A stretch of DNA of 64,000 bases from the NCBI RefSeq assembly GCF_900110575.1, contig NZ_FOEF01000008.1, forward strand, positions 186,001-250,000, written 5' to 3'. Made by a program: the position numbers and the translations under genes. The notes under the pieces were generated by a model. The model was not told the origin of the DNA, ran no database searches, and was given only the letters and a program-made list of their open reading frames with translations. The DNA comes from Amycolatopsis saalfeldensis (GTDB lineage: Bacteria > Actinomycetota > Actinomycetes > Mycobacteriales > Pseudonocardiaceae). Below, piece by piece: positions 1-9,051 of the stretch (position 1 is the stretch's first letter; every line of letters begins with the position of its first letter).

Positions 1-31
1 TCCCGCCGCCGGACCAGCGGAGGTCGTACTC

Positions 32-1372
32 GTGAGCATCAACGAAGACACCACCGAGACCACTGAGGTCCCCGAGGCGGACAGCCGCGACACCACCGAG
101 GGTCGCGTCTACACCGTTTCCGGCGGTGACTGGGACGACGTCGTCGCCGACGCGCAGCACGACGAGCGCATGGTCATCAACATGGGCCCGCAGCACCCGT
201 CCACGCACGGCGTGCTCCGGCTCGTGCTGGAGATGGAGGGCGAGACCGTCACGCAGCTGCGGTCGGTCATCGGCTACCTGCACACCGGCATCGAGAAGAA
301 CTGCGAATACCGGACCTGGACCCAGGGCGTCACCTTCGTCACGCGGATGGACTACCTGGCGCCGCTGTCCACGGAGATGGCGTACTGCCTCGGCGTGGAG
401 AAGCTGCTGGGCATCCAGGCCCCGCCGCGCGCGGAGCTGCTTCGCGTGATGCTGCTGGAGATCAACCGGATCGGCTCGCACCTGGTCTACATCGCGACCG
501 GCGGCATGGAGCTCGGCGCCACCACCGCGATGACGCTCGGCTTCCGCGAGCGCGAAGAGGTGCTGCACCTGCTGGAGCACCTGACCGGCCTGCGGATGAA
601 CCACGCGTTCATCCGCCCCGGCGGGCTCGCGCAGGACATGCCGGCCGACTTCGAGGAGAAGGTCACCGAGTTCTGCAAGGTGATGGACAAGCGCCTTCCC
701 TTGTACGACAAGCTGTTCACCGGTCAGCCGATCTGGCGCAACCGGCTCAAGGGCGTGGGTTACCTGCCGGTCGACGCGTGCCTCGCGCTCGGCGTCACCG
801 GCCCGATCCTGCGCTCGGCCGGCCTGCCGTGGGACCTGCGCAAGACCGAGCCGTACTCGCGCTACGACGAGTTCGACTTCGACATCCCGACGTCCAACGA
901 CGCGGACTGCTGGGCCCGGTACCTGATCCGGGTCGAGGAGATGCACCAGAGCCTGCGGATCATCAAGCAGGTGCTGAAGAAGCTCGAGCCGGGCCCGGTC
1001 ATGGTCGAGGACAAGAAGGTCGCGTGGCCGGCACAGCTGTCGATCGGCAGCGACGGCATGGGCAACTCGCTCGAGCACGTCAAGAAGATCATGGGCCAGT
1101 CGATGGAATCGCTGATCCACCACTTCAAGCTCGTCACCGAGGGCTTCCACGTGCCGGCCGGCCAGGTCTACTCGCCGGTGGAGTCGCCGCGCGGCGAACT
1201 GGCCGCGCACCTGGTCTCCGACGGCGGCACCCGGCCGCTGCGCGTGCACGTGCGGGAGCCGAGTTTCGTGAACCTGCAGTCGATGCCCGCGATGGCCGAG
1301 GGCGGGCTGGTGGCCGACGTGATCGCCGCGGTCGCGTCGATCGACCCGGTGATGGGGGGAGTGGACCGATGA
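32..1372 (+). CDS. nuoD: NADH-quinone oxidoreductase subunit D (49 kDa)
   Basis: Subunit of the peripheral arm of respiratory complex I. With NuoB it forms the quinone-binding pocket that takes electrons from the last Fe-S cluster. The 446-aa product carries the family motif NMGPQHPSTHGVLRL near residue 50 after an acidic, probably disordered N-terminus, and the conserved C-terminal VMGGVDR ending. The GTG start at 32 is chosen because GGAGG lies at 19-23 with an 8-nt spacer. It is the first gene visible of the nuo operon, so nuoA-C should lie to the left of the window. The stop overlaps the nuoE start (ATGA), indicating translational coupling. Family assignment is secure. Confidence 0.97.
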   Translation: MSINEDTTETTEVPEADSRDTTEGRVYTVSGGDWDDVVADAQHDERMVINMGPQHPSTHGVLRLVLEMEGETVTQLRSVIGYLHTGIEKNCEYRTWTQGVTFVTRMDYLAPLSTEMAYCLGVEKLLGIQAPPRAELLRVMLLEINRIGSHLVYIATGGMELGATTAMTLGFREREEVLHLLEHLTGLRMNHAFIRPGGLAQDMPADFEEKVTEFCKVMDKRLPLYDKLFTGQPIWRNRLKGVGYLPVDACLALGVTGPILRSAGLPWDLRKTEPYSRYDEFDFDIPTSNDADCWARYLIRVEEMHQSLRIIKQVLKKLEPGPVMVEDKKVAWPAQLSIGSDGMGNSLEHVKKIMGQSMESLIHHFKLVTEGFHVPAGQVYSPVESPRGELAAHLVSDGGTRPLRVHVREPSFVNLQSMPAMAEGGLVADVIAAVASIDPVMGGVDR

Positions 1373-2247
1373 CCAGTTCGACAGCGACGCCCGAGCCGGG
1401 GCCGCACGCCGCGAAGACGACGCACGCCGCCGCGGGCGGTGACACCGACGTCGTCGCGATCGCGCCGGATTCGGCCGTGGCCGAGGGCATCCTCGCGGAC
1501 ACGCCGCTCGACGAGATCTTCGGCGCTGACACCGAGGCCAAGGCGAAGGACCTGATCGCCCGCTACCCGATGTCGCGCTCGGCGCTGCTGCCGCTGCTGC
1601 ACCTCGTGCAGTCGGTGCAGGGTTACGTCAGCCAGGAGGGCATCGCCTTCTGCGCCCGGCAGCTGGACCTGTCCGACGCCGAGGTCAGCGCGGTCGCGAC
1701 GTTCTACACCATGTACAAGCGCCGCCCGTGCGGCGAGCACCTGGTGAGCGTCTGCACCAACACGCTGTGCGCGGCGATGGGCGGCGAGGCGATCTACAAG
1801 AAGCTCCAGACGCACCTCGGCTCCGAGGACGCGCCGCTGGGCCAGGAGGAGACGGCGGGCACGCCGGGCGAGCCGGGCTCGATCACGCTGGAGCACGCCG
1901 AATGCCTGGCGGCCTGCGACCTGGCCCCGGTGCTGCAGGTCAACTACGAGTACTTCGACAACCAGACGCCGGAAAAGGCCGTCGCACTGGTGGACGCGTT
2001 GCAGGCGGGCAAGAAGCCGGCCCCGACGCGCGGCGCCCCGCTCTCGGACTTCAAGGGCGCGGAGCTGCAGCTCGCCGGGTTCTTCCCGGAGGACGAGGCC
2101 ACCTACCGCGGTGACGTCGACGGTCCTTCGCAGGCCGTCGAAACGCTGCGCGGTGCCCAGATCGCGAACGAGCGCGGCTGGACCGCGCCGGCGACCCAGG
2201 ACGTCCCGCTCCCGGTTCTGCCTGCCAAGGAAGGGGAGAAGAAGTAA
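1369..2247 (+). CDS. nuoE: NADH-quinone oxidoreductase subunit E (24 kDa, 2Fe-2S)
   Basis: Part of the NADH-input module (NuoEFG) of complex I; it holds the off-pathway [2Fe-2S] cluster N1a. The 292-aa product has the two cysteine pairs of the family, C-x4-C in SVCTNTLC and C-x3-C in ECLAACDLAP. It is longer than the E. coli protein because of an Ala/Thr-rich N-terminal extension of about 65 residues and a C-terminal tail, both ordinary in actinomycetes. The frame stays open far upstream, but the ATG at 1369 overlapping the nuoD stop is the natural start. The stop TAA shares a base with the nuoF ATG. Confidence 0.96.
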   Translation: MTSSTATPEPGPHAAKTTHAAAGGDTDVVAIAPDSAVAEGILADTPLDEIFGADTEAKAKDLIARYPMSRSALLPLLHLVQSVQGYVSQEGIAFCARQLDLSDAEVSAVATFYTMYKRRPCGEHLVSVCTNTLCAAMGGEAIYKKLQTHLGSEDAPLGQEETAGTPGEPGSITLEHAECLAACDLAPVLQVNYEYFDNQTPEKAVALVDALQAGKKPAPTRGAPLSDFKGAELQLAGFFPEDEATYRGDVDGPSQAVETLRGAQIANERGWTAPATQDVPLPVLPAKEGEKK

Positions 2248-3536
2248 TGCCTGATCCCATTACTCCGGTCCTCACGAAGCGCTGGCTGTCGCCGAACTCC
2301 TGGCGACTGGAGACCTACGAGCGGCTCGAGGGCTACACCGCGGCGCGCAAGGCGCTGGCCGGCACACCCGAGCAGCTCGTCCAGGTGGTCAAGGACTCCG
2401 GCCTGCGCGGCCGCGGCGGCGCGGGCTTCCCGGCCGGCGTCAAGTGGTCCTTCATGCCGCCGAACTTCGACAAGCCGCACTACCTGGTGATCAACGCCGA
2501 CGAGGGCGAGCCGGGCACCTGCAAGGACATCCCGCTGATGATGGCGGACCCGCACTCGCTGATCGAGGGCTGCATCATCGCCTCGTACGCGATGCGCTCG
2601 AACCACTGCTTCATCTACGTCCGCGGCGAGGCGCTGCACTGCATCCGCCGGCTCAACGCGGCGGCGCGCGAGGCGTACCAGGCCGGGTACCTGGGCAAGA
2701 ACATCTTCGGCACCGGCTACGACCTCGAGCTGACCGTGCACGCCGGCGCCGGCGCGTACATCTGCGGCGAGGAAACCGCGTTGCTCGACTCGCTCGAAGG
2801 CCGCCGCGGCCAGCCCCGGCTCAAGCCGCCGTTCCCGGCCGCCGCGGGCCTGTACGCCGCGCCGACCACGGTGAACAACGTCGAGACGATCGCCTCCGCG
2901 CCGTTCATCGTGAACGCCGGTTCGGCCTGGTTCCGCGAGATGGGCCGCGAGAAGTCGCCCGGCCCGAAGATCTACTCGATCTCCGGCCACGTCGAGAAGC
3001 CCGGCCAGTACGAGTGCCCGCTCGGCACCACGCTGCGCGAGCTGCTGGAGCTGGCGGGCGGCATGAAGGACGGCATCCCGCTCAAGTTCTGGACCCCGGG
3101 CGGCTCGTCCACGCCGATGTTCACCGCCGAGCACCTCGACACCCCGCTCGACTTCGAGGGCGCGGCCGAGGCCGGCTCGATGCTCGGCACCACCGCGGTG
3201 CAGGTCTTCAACGAGACCGTTTCCGTGCCGTGGGCCGTGATGAAGTGGACGCAGTTCTACGAGCACGAGTCCTGCGGCAAGTGCACCCCGTGCCGCGAGG
3301 GCACGTACTGGCTCGCGCAGATCCTGGAGCGCATGGTGGAGGGCCACGGCACCGCCGAGGACATCGACACCCTGCTGGACGTCTGCGACAACATCCTCGG
3401 CCGCTCGTTCTGCGCGCTGGGTGACGGCGCGGTGTCGCCCATCCAGAGCGGGATCAAGTACTTCCGCGAGGAGTTCCTCGCGCTGTGCGAGAAGAACAAG
3501 GCCGCCCAGCCCGAACTGGTGGGAGCACAGGCATGA
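2247..3536 (+). CDS. nuoF: NADH-quinone oxidoreductase subunit F (51 kDa, FMN/NADH)
   Basis: Site of NADH oxidation in complex I: binds NADH, FMN and the [4Fe-4S] cluster N3 and passes electrons to NuoG. The 429-aa product shows the glycine-rich nucleotide motif GLRGRGGAGFPAGVKW near residue 50, the FMN-loop region INADEGEPGTCKD, and the cluster ligands ESCGKCTPCREG followed by a distal Cys in RSFCALGDGA. The ATG at 2247 overlaps the nuoE stop and has AAGGGGAG upstream. Length and motif order match the family. Confidence 0.97.
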   Translation: MPDPITPVLTKRWLSPNSWRLETYERLEGYTAARKALAGTPEQLVQVVKDSGLRGRGGAGFPAGVKWSFMPPNFDKPHYLVINADEGEPGTCKDIPLMMADPHSLIEGCIIASYAMRSNHCFIYVRGEALHCIRRLNAAAREAYQAGYLGKNIFGTGYDLELTVHAGAGAYICGEETALLDSLEGRRGQPRLKPPFPAAAGLYAAPTTVNNVETIASAPFIVNAGSAWFREMGREKSPGPKIYSISGHVEKPGQYECPLGTTLRELLELAGGMKDGIPLKFWTPGGSSTPMFTAEHLDTPLDFEGAAEAGSMLGTTAVQVFNETVSVPWAVMKWTQFYEHESCGKCTPCREGTYWLAQILERMVEGHGTAEDIDTLLDVCDNILGRSFCALGDGAVSPIQSGIKYFREEFLALCEKNKAAQPELVGAQA

Positions 3537-6007
3537 CGATCGCCCCCGATAAGCCCGCGACCCAGGAGACCCCGGTCCCCGAAGGTCACGTGAAGCTGAT
3601 CATCGACGGTGAAGAGGTCATCGCGCCCAAGGGCGAGCTGCTGATCCGCACCGCCGAGCGGCTCGGCACGGTCATCCCGCGGTTCTGTGACCACCCGCTG
3701 CTCGACCCGGCCGGCGCCTGCCGCCAGTGCCTGGTGGAGGTGGAGATGGGCGGCCGGCCGATGCCGAAGCCGCAGGCCTCCTGCACCATGACGGTGGCCG
3801 ACGGCATGGTGGTCAAGACCCAGCTGACCTCGGCCGTCGCGGACAAGGCGCAGCACGGCGTGATGGAGCTGCTGCTCATCAACCACCCGCTGGACTGCCC
3901 GATCTGCGACAAGGGCGGCGAGTGCCCGCTGCAGAACCAGGCGCTGGCCCACGGCCGCACGGAATCGCGGTTCGTCGACACCAAGCGCACGTTCCCGAAG
4001 CCGTTGCCGATCTCTTCGCAGGTGCTGCTGGACCGGGAACGCTGTGTGCTGTGCCAGCGCTGCACGCGGTTCTCCGCCCAGATCGCGGGCGACCCGTTCA
4101 TCGAGCTGCTCGAACGCGGGGCGCACCAGCAGATCGGCACCGCCGAGACCGCGGACGTGCTGGACCTGGCTTCGCGCACCACTTCGGGCCAGCCGTTCCA
4201 GTCGTACTTCTCCGGCAACGTCATCCAGATCTGCCCGGTGGGCGCGCTGACCAGCGCGGCGTACCGGTTCCGGTCACGGCCGTTCGACCTGGTGTCGGCG
4301 CCGGGGGTGTGCGAGCACTGCTCGTCCGGCTGCGCCGAGCGCACCGACTTCCGGCGCGGCAAGGTGCAGCGCAAGCTGGCCGGCGACGACCCGGAGGTGA
4401 ACGAGGAGTGGCTGTGCGACAAGGGCCGCTTCGGCTTCCGCTACATCCAGGCCGGTGACCGCATCCGCCGCCCGCTGGTCCGCAACGAGGCCGGCGAGCT
4501 GGAGGAATCCTCCTGGACCGACGCGTTGCGCACCGCCGCCGAGGGCCTCGCGAAGGCCCGTGACGGCAAGGGCGCCGGCGTGCTCACCGGTGGCCGGCTG
4601 ACCACCGAGGACGCGTACGCGTACGCCAAGTTCGCGCGGATCGCGTTGCGCACCAACGACATCGACTTCCGCGCCCGCGCGCACTCGGCCGAGGAGCTGG
4701 CGTTCCTCACCGCGAACGTGCTGGGCGCCACGCCCGAGAACGGCGTGACGTTCGGCGAGATCGAGAAGGCCCGCACGGTCCTGTGCGTGGCCTTCGAGCC
4801 GGAGGACGAGGCGCCGATCGTGTTCCTGCGGCTGCGCAAGGCGGCCCGCAAGAACCGCACCCGCGTTGTCCACTTGGGACAGTGGACGACCTCCTCGGTG
4901 CGCAAGACCTTCGGCGAGCTGCTGGCCTGCGTGCCGGGTGGCGAGGCCGCCGCGGTCGACGGCATCGCGCAGCACGCGGCCGACGTCGACGCCGCGCTGA
5001 GCGCCGAGGGCGCCGTGATCCTGGTCGGCGAGCGTGCCGCCGAGGTCCCGGGCCTGTTCTCCGCGCTGGGACGGCTCACCGCGCGCACCGGCGCCCGGCT
5101 CGCGTGGATCCCGCGCCGGGCCGGGGAACGCGGTGCGCTGGAGGCCGGCTGCGTGCCGACGCTCCTGCCGGGCGGCCGCGGCGTGCTCGACGCCGCGGCC
5201 CGCGCCGAGGTCGAAAAGCTTTGGGGCGTCACGCTTCCAGCCGAGGCGGGCCGCGACACCACGGGCATCCTCGAGGCCGCGTCCGCGCAGCAGCTCGAAG
5301 GCCTGCTCGTCGGCGGCGTCGACCCGGACGACCTGCCCGACCCCGACCTGGCCCGGCGCGCGCTGGACAACGCCGGCTTCGTGGTCAGCCTGGAACTGCG
5401 GGCGGGCGAGGTGACCGAACGGGCCGACGTGGTCCTGCCGATCGCGCCCTCGGTGGAGAAGGCGGGCAGCTACCTCAACTGGGAGGGCCGCCACCGCGCC
5501 TTCGACATCACGCTCGAAGGCACCGGCGCCCTGTCCGACGGGCGGGTGCTCGACACCCTGGCCGTCGAGATGGACGTGGACCTGTTCACCCAGACCCCGG
5601 CCGCCGCGGCGGCCGACTTCGCCAAGCTCGGCCCCGCCTCGCGGACCGCGGCGGGCCCGGAGATCGCGGCCCCGGCCGCTCCGCAGCCGAACGGCAAGGT
5701 CGTGCTCTCCACCTGGCGGCAGCTGATCGACAACGGCTCGCTCCAGGACGACGAGCCGCACCTGAAGGGCACGCAGCGCAAGCCCGTCGCTCGGCTGTCC
5801 GCGAAGACCGCCGAAGACCACGGCATCCCCGCGGACGGCACGGTCCACGTGTCGACCGAGCGCGGCTCGATCACGCTGCCGGTCGAGGTCGCCGACCTGC
5901 CCGCCGGCGTCGTGTGGCTGCCGGCCAACTCCGACGGCTCCGCCGTCCGCGCCGCTCTCGGCGCGGGCCACGGCGCGCTGGTGCAGATCTCCGGAGGTGA
6001 ACAGTGA
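3533..6007 (+). CDS. nuoG: NADH-quinone oxidoreductase subunit G (75 kDa, Fe-S)
   Basis: Largest peripheral subunit of complex I, carrying several Fe-S clusters that wire NuoF to NuoI. In the 824-aa product the order is: an N-terminal [2Fe-2S] ferredoxin fold with RFCDHPLLDPAGACRQC; a His/Cys cluster (HPLDCPICDKGGECPLQ); a [4Fe-4S] set (ERCVLCQRC); an extra set (CEHCSSGC with a later Cys in EWLCDKGRF) corresponding to the N7 site found in some bacteria; then a molybdopterin-oxidoreductase-like domain without a catalytic role. The ATG at 3533 overlaps the nuoF stop. The stop overlaps the nuoH GTG. Confidence 0.96.
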   Translation: MTIAPDKPATQETPVPEGHVKLIIDGEEVIAPKGELLIRTAERLGTVIPRFCDHPLLDPAGACRQCLVEVEMGGRPMPKPQASCTMTVADGMVVKTQLTSAVADKAQHGVMELLLINHPLDCPICDKGGECPLQNQALAHGRTESRFVDTKRTFPKPLPISSQVLLDRERCVLCQRCTRFSAQIAGDPFIELLERGAHQQIGTAETADVLDLASRTTSGQPFQSYFSGNVIQICPVGALTSAAYRFRSRPFDLVSAPGVCEHCSSGCAERTDFRRGKVQRKLAGDDPEVNEEWLCDKGRFGFRYIQAGDRIRRPLVRNEAGELEESSWTDALRTAAEGLAKARDGKGAGVLTGGRLTTEDAYAYAKFARIALRTNDIDFRARAHSAEELAFLTANVLGATPENGVTFGEIEKARTVLCVAFEPEDEAPIVFLRLRKAARKNRTRVVHLGQWTTSSVRKTFGELLACVPGGEAAAVDGIAQHAADVDAALSAEGAVILVGERAAEVPGLFSALGRLTARTGARLAWIPRRAGERGALEAGCVPTLLPGGRGVLDAAARAEVEKLWGVTLPAEAGRDTTGILEAASAQQLEGLLVGGVDPDDLPDPDLARRALDNAGFVVSLELRAGEVTERADVVLPIAPSVEKAGSYLNWEGRHRAFDITLEGTGALSDGRVLDTLAVEMDVDLFTQTPAAAAADFAKLGPASRTAAGPEIAAPAAPQPNGKVVLSTWRQLIDNGSLQDDEPHLKGTQRKPVARLSAKTAEDHGIPADGTVHVSTERGSITLPVEVADLPAGVVWLPANSDGSAVRAALGAGHGALVQISGGEQ

Positions 6008-7347
6008 GCCCGCAGCTCACGCCGTTCCTGGACCAGCTGCCGGACGCCGCCGAGCGGGCCCGCCTGCTCGCCGACGACCCGTGGTGGCTGATCCTGATCA
6101 AGGCCGTGGTCATCCTGCTGATCGGGCCGATCCTGACGATCTTCCTGATCGTCTGGGAGCGCAAGGCGGTCGGCCGGATGCAGAACCGGCCCGGCCCCAA
6201 CCGGGTCGGCCCCGGCGGCTACCTGCAGTCGCTGGCCGACGCGATCAAGCTCCCGTTCAAGGAGCAGATCATCCCGGACACCGCCGACCGCAAGGTGTAC
6301 TTCCTCGCGCCGGTGCTCGCCGCCGTCCCCGCGCTGATCGCGCTGGCCGCCATCCCGTTCGGCCCGGTGGTGTCGATCTTCGGCCACCGCACCGTGCTGC
6401 AGCTGGTCGACCTGCCGGTGGGCGTGCTGGTGATCCTCGCCTGCTCGTCGATCGGCGTTTACGGCATCGTGCTGGCCGGCTGGGCGTCCGGCTCGCCGTA
6501 CCCGCTGCTGGGCGCGCTGCGCTCGACCGCCCAGGTGATCTCCTACGAGATCGCGATGGGCCTCTCGATCGTCGCGGTGATCCTCTACTCGGGCACGCTC
6601 TCGACGTCCGGGATCGTCGCCGCGCAGGCCCACGGCTGGTACTTCTACATGCTCATCCCGAGCTTCGTGATCTACCTGATCTCGATGGTCGGCGAGACCA
6701 ACCGCGCGCCGTTCGACCTCGCCGAGGCCGAGTCGGAGCTGGTCGGCGGCTTCCACACCGAGTACAGCTCGATGAAGTTCGCGATGTTCTTCCTCGCCGA
6801 GTACGTCAACATGGTGATCGTCTCCGCGTTCTGCACCACGCTGTTCCTCGGCGGCTGGCTCTTCCCGTTCGTCGGTGAAGACTCGGCGCTGAACCAGAAC
6901 TGGTGGCCGATCCTCTGGTTCTTCGCGAAGACCTTCATCCTCCTGTTCGGCTTCATCTGGCTGCGCGGCACGCTCCCGCGCATGCGTTACGACCAGTTCA
7001 TGCGCCTGGGCTGGAAGGTGCTGGTGCCGGTCAACCTGGTCTGGATCGTCGTGGTGGTCGCCATCAAGACCGTCCAGTGGAGCTGGCCGCAGATCCTCGT
7101 CGGGGTCGGCATCGTCCTGGTCGTGCTGGTGCTGCTGAGCCTGGCGCTGCCGGAGAAGAAGCTGCCGAACGACGACTACGTGCCGATCACCGGCGGCGGT
7201 CACCCGCTGCCGCCGCTGGACCTGAAGGTCCCCGAGAGCACCCCGCGCCGGAAGGCGCTGGCCAAGGCGGAGGCGAGGGCCGCCCGGCGCGCCCCGGCCG
7301 CCGTCGGCACCGCAGCACAGGAAGGGGCGGAAGATGGCCAAAACTGA
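6004..7347 (+). CDS. nuoH: NADH-quinone oxidoreductase subunit H
   Basis: Membrane subunit that joins the peripheral and membrane arms of complex I and lines the quinone chamber. The 447-aa protein has about eight hydrophobic helices. It contains the signature RMQNRPGPNRVGPGGYLQ near residue 60 and the conserved acidic loop GETNRAPFDLAEAESELV, which faces the quinone site. The C-terminal 60-70 residues form a charged Ala/Arg/Lys-rich tail typical of actinobacterial versions. The GTG start overlaps the nuoG stop, and the 3' end overlaps nuoI by 14 bp. Confidence 0.96.
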   Translation: MSPQLTPFLDQLPDAAERARLLADDPWWLILIKAVVILLIGPILTIFLIVWERKAVGRMQNRPGPNRVGPGGYLQSLADAIKLPFKEQIIPDTADRKVYFLAPVLAAVPALIALAAIPFGPVVSIFGHRTVLQLVDLPVGVLVILACSSIGVYGIVLAGWASGSPYPLLGALRSTAQVISYEIAMGLSIVAVILYSGTLSTSGIVAAQAHGWYFYMLIPSFVIYLISMVGETNRAPFDLAEAESELVGGFHTEYSSMKFAMFFLAEYVNMVIVSAFCTTLFLGGWLFPFVGEDSALNQNWWPILWFFAKTFILLFGFIWLRGTLPRMRYDQFMRLGWKVLVPVNLVWIVVVVAIKTVQWSWPQILVGVGIVLVVLVLLSLALPEKKLPNDDYVPITGGGHPLPPLDLKVPESTPRRKALAKAEARAARRAPAAVGTAAQEGAEDGQN

Positions 7348-7876
7348 CTTCCTCAATCCCATCAAGGGTTTCGGCGTCACCTTCGCGATGATGTTCAAGA
7401 AGGTCGCCACCGAGGAGTACCCGGAGGCCGGCGCCCCGGCCGCGCCGCGGTACCACGGGCGCCACCAGCTCAACCGGCACCCGGACGGGCTGGAGAAGTG
7501 CGTCGGCTGCGAGCTGTGCGCCTGGGCGTGCCCGGCCGACGCGATCTTCGTCGAGGGCGGCGACAACACCGAGGAGGCGCGGTTCTCCCCGGGTGAGCGC
7601 TACGGCGCGGACTACCAGATCAACTACCTGCGCTGCATCGGCTGCGGGTTGTGCATCGAGGCCTGCCCGACCCGGTCCCTGACGATGATCAACTTCTACG
7701 AGATGGCCGACGACGACCGCCAGCGGCTGATCTACACCAAGGAAGACCTGCTCGCCCCGCTGCTGCCCGGCATGGAGCAGCCGCCGCACCCGATGCGGCT
7801 GGGCGAGAACGAGCAGGACTACTACGTGAACGGCCCTGAACTGGCCAAGGCGGCGCAGCAGGAGGGCAAACAATGA
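7334..7876 (+). CDS. nuoI: NADH-quinone oxidoreductase subunit I (two 4Fe-4S)
   Basis: Ferredoxin-like subunit carrying clusters N6a and N6b that hand electrons to NuoB. The 180-aa product contains the two classic motifs CVGCELCAWACPADAI and CIGCGLCIEACPTRSL. The ATG at 7334 lies inside the end of nuoH, with a purine-rich GAAGGGGCGGAAG ahead of it. The stop overlaps the nuoJ start (ATGA). Length and cysteine spacing are normal for the family. Confidence 0.97.
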   Translation: MAKTDFLNPIKGFGVTFAMMFKKVATEEYPEAGAPAAPRYHGRHQLNRHPDGLEKCVGCELCAWACPADAIFVEGGDNTEEARFSPGERYGADYQINYLRCIGCGLCIEACPTRSLTMINFYEMADDDRQRLIYTKEDLLAPLLPGMEQPPHPMRLGENEQDYYVNGPELAKAAQQEGKQ

Positions 7877-8745
7877 TCACGGCTCTCCTCGCCCAGGCCC
7901 CCGCCGCGGCCGACGGTTCGGTCTCGGTCGGCGAGGCCATCGCGTTCTGGATCCTCGGCCCGCTCTGCCTGCTCGGCGCGCTGGGCATGATCTTCTCCCG
8001 CAACGCCGTGCACTCGGCGCTGTGGCTGGTGCTCACGATGCTGAGCCTCGGCGCGCTCTACATGACGCAGTCCGCGCCGTTCCTCGGGTTCACGCAGATC
8101 ATCGTCTACACCGGCGCGATCATGATGCTGTTCCTGTTCGTGCTGATGCTGGTCGGGCGGGAGAGCTCCGACTCGGTGGTCGAGGTGCTGCGCGGGCAGC
8201 GGCTCGCCGCCACGCTGCTCGGCATCGGGCTCGCCGCGCTGATCGCGGCGGGCCTGTTCCGCTCGCTGGTGAACGTGACCCCGGCCGCGCCACTGGACCC
8301 GTACACCCCCGCCGGCGGTGCCGCGGGCGGGCTCGGCCGGCTGATCTTCACGCAGTACCTGTTCCCGTTCGAGCTGACTTCGGCGCTGCTCATCACCGCC
8401 GCGCTCGGCGCGATGGTGCTGGCGTTCACCGACCGGCATGCCAAGGGCGGCAAGCTTTCCCAGCGCGAGCTGGTGGTCATGCGCTTCCGCGGCGAGCACG
8501 ACCGCCCGTCGCCGCTGCCCGGCCCGGGGGTGTTCGCCACGGCCAACTCAGTGGCCACCCCGGCGCTGCTGCCGGACGGCACGATCGCGCCGGAGTCGCT
8601 CTCGGTGATCATCGAGTCCACCTCGGCCGTGCAGCTCCTGCGCGACCGCAAGCTCGTCGCCGACGAGGGCCCGAAGCCGGACGCGCACGCGCTGGTCGGC
8701 GCCGAGTCCGAAGCCGGCGCGGAAGAGGAAGGGGAAGGCAAGTGA
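7873..8745 (+). CDS. nuoJ: NADH-quinone oxidoreductase subunit J
   Basis: Small antiporter-linked membrane subunit of complex I with about five transmembrane helices (residues roughly 15-180). Helix three includes TQIIVYTGAIMMLFLFVLML, the most conserved part of the family. At 290 aa it is longer than enterobacterial NuoJ because of a polar cytosolic C-terminal extension of about 110 residues. Such an extension is also known in other actinobacteria, and its role is unclear. The start overlaps the nuoI stop and the end overlaps the nuoK GTG. Confidence 0.95.
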   Translation: MITALLAQAPAAADGSVSVGEAIAFWILGPLCLLGALGMIFSRNAVHSALWLVLTMLSLGALYMTQSAPFLGFTQIIVYTGAIMMLFLFVLMLVGRESSDSVVEVLRGQRLAATLLGIGLAALIAAGLFRSLVNVTPAAPLDPYTPAGGAAGGLGRLIFTQYLFPFELTSALLITAALGAMVLAFTDRHAKGGKLSQRELVVMRFRGEHDRPSPLPGPGVFATANSVATPALLPDGTIAPESLSVIIESTSAVQLLRDRKLVADEGPKPDAHALVGAESEAGAEEEGEGK

Positions 8746-9041
8746 CCCCGACCTACTACCTGCTGCTGTCGGCGTTGCTGTTCGCCATCGGCGCCGTGGG
8801 CGTCCTGGTCCGCCGGAACGCGATCGTGGTGTTCATGTGCATCGAGCTGATGCTGAACGCGGTGAACCTCACCCTGGTCACGTTCGCCCGGATCAACGGC
8901 GGGCTCGACGGCCAGGTGATGGCGTTCTTCGTGATGGTCGTGGCCGCCGCCGAAGTCGTGGTGGGCCTGGCGATCATCATGTCGATCTTCCGCACCCGGC
9001 GCTCGGCTTCGGTCGACGACACCAACCTGCTGAAGTACTGA
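8742..9041 (+). CDS. nuoK: NADH-quinone oxidoreductase subunit K
   Basis: MrpC-like three-helix membrane subunit of complex I. The 99-aa protein reads MTPTYYLLLSALLFAIGAVG at its N-terminus. It has the conserved membrane glutamates expected for proton translocation, in FMCIELMLNAVNL and in the AAAEVVVGLAI helix. The frame is open upstream, but the GTG at 8742, overlapping the nuoJ stop as GTGA, gives exactly the family length. Confidence 0.96.
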   Translation: MTPTYYLLLSALLFAIGAVGVLVRRNAIVVFMCIELMLNAVNLTLVTFARINGGLDGQVMAFFVMVVAAAEVVVGLAIIMSIFRTRRSASVDDTNLLKY

Positions 9042-9051
9042 GAGGGCGAGT

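Noticed and set aside
5470..7569. Very long open frame on the strand opposite nuoG/nuoH
   Set aside because: It lies fully antisense to genes with secure protein motifs, is rich in Arg/His/Asp low-complexity sequence and has no domain; a result of GC codon bias.
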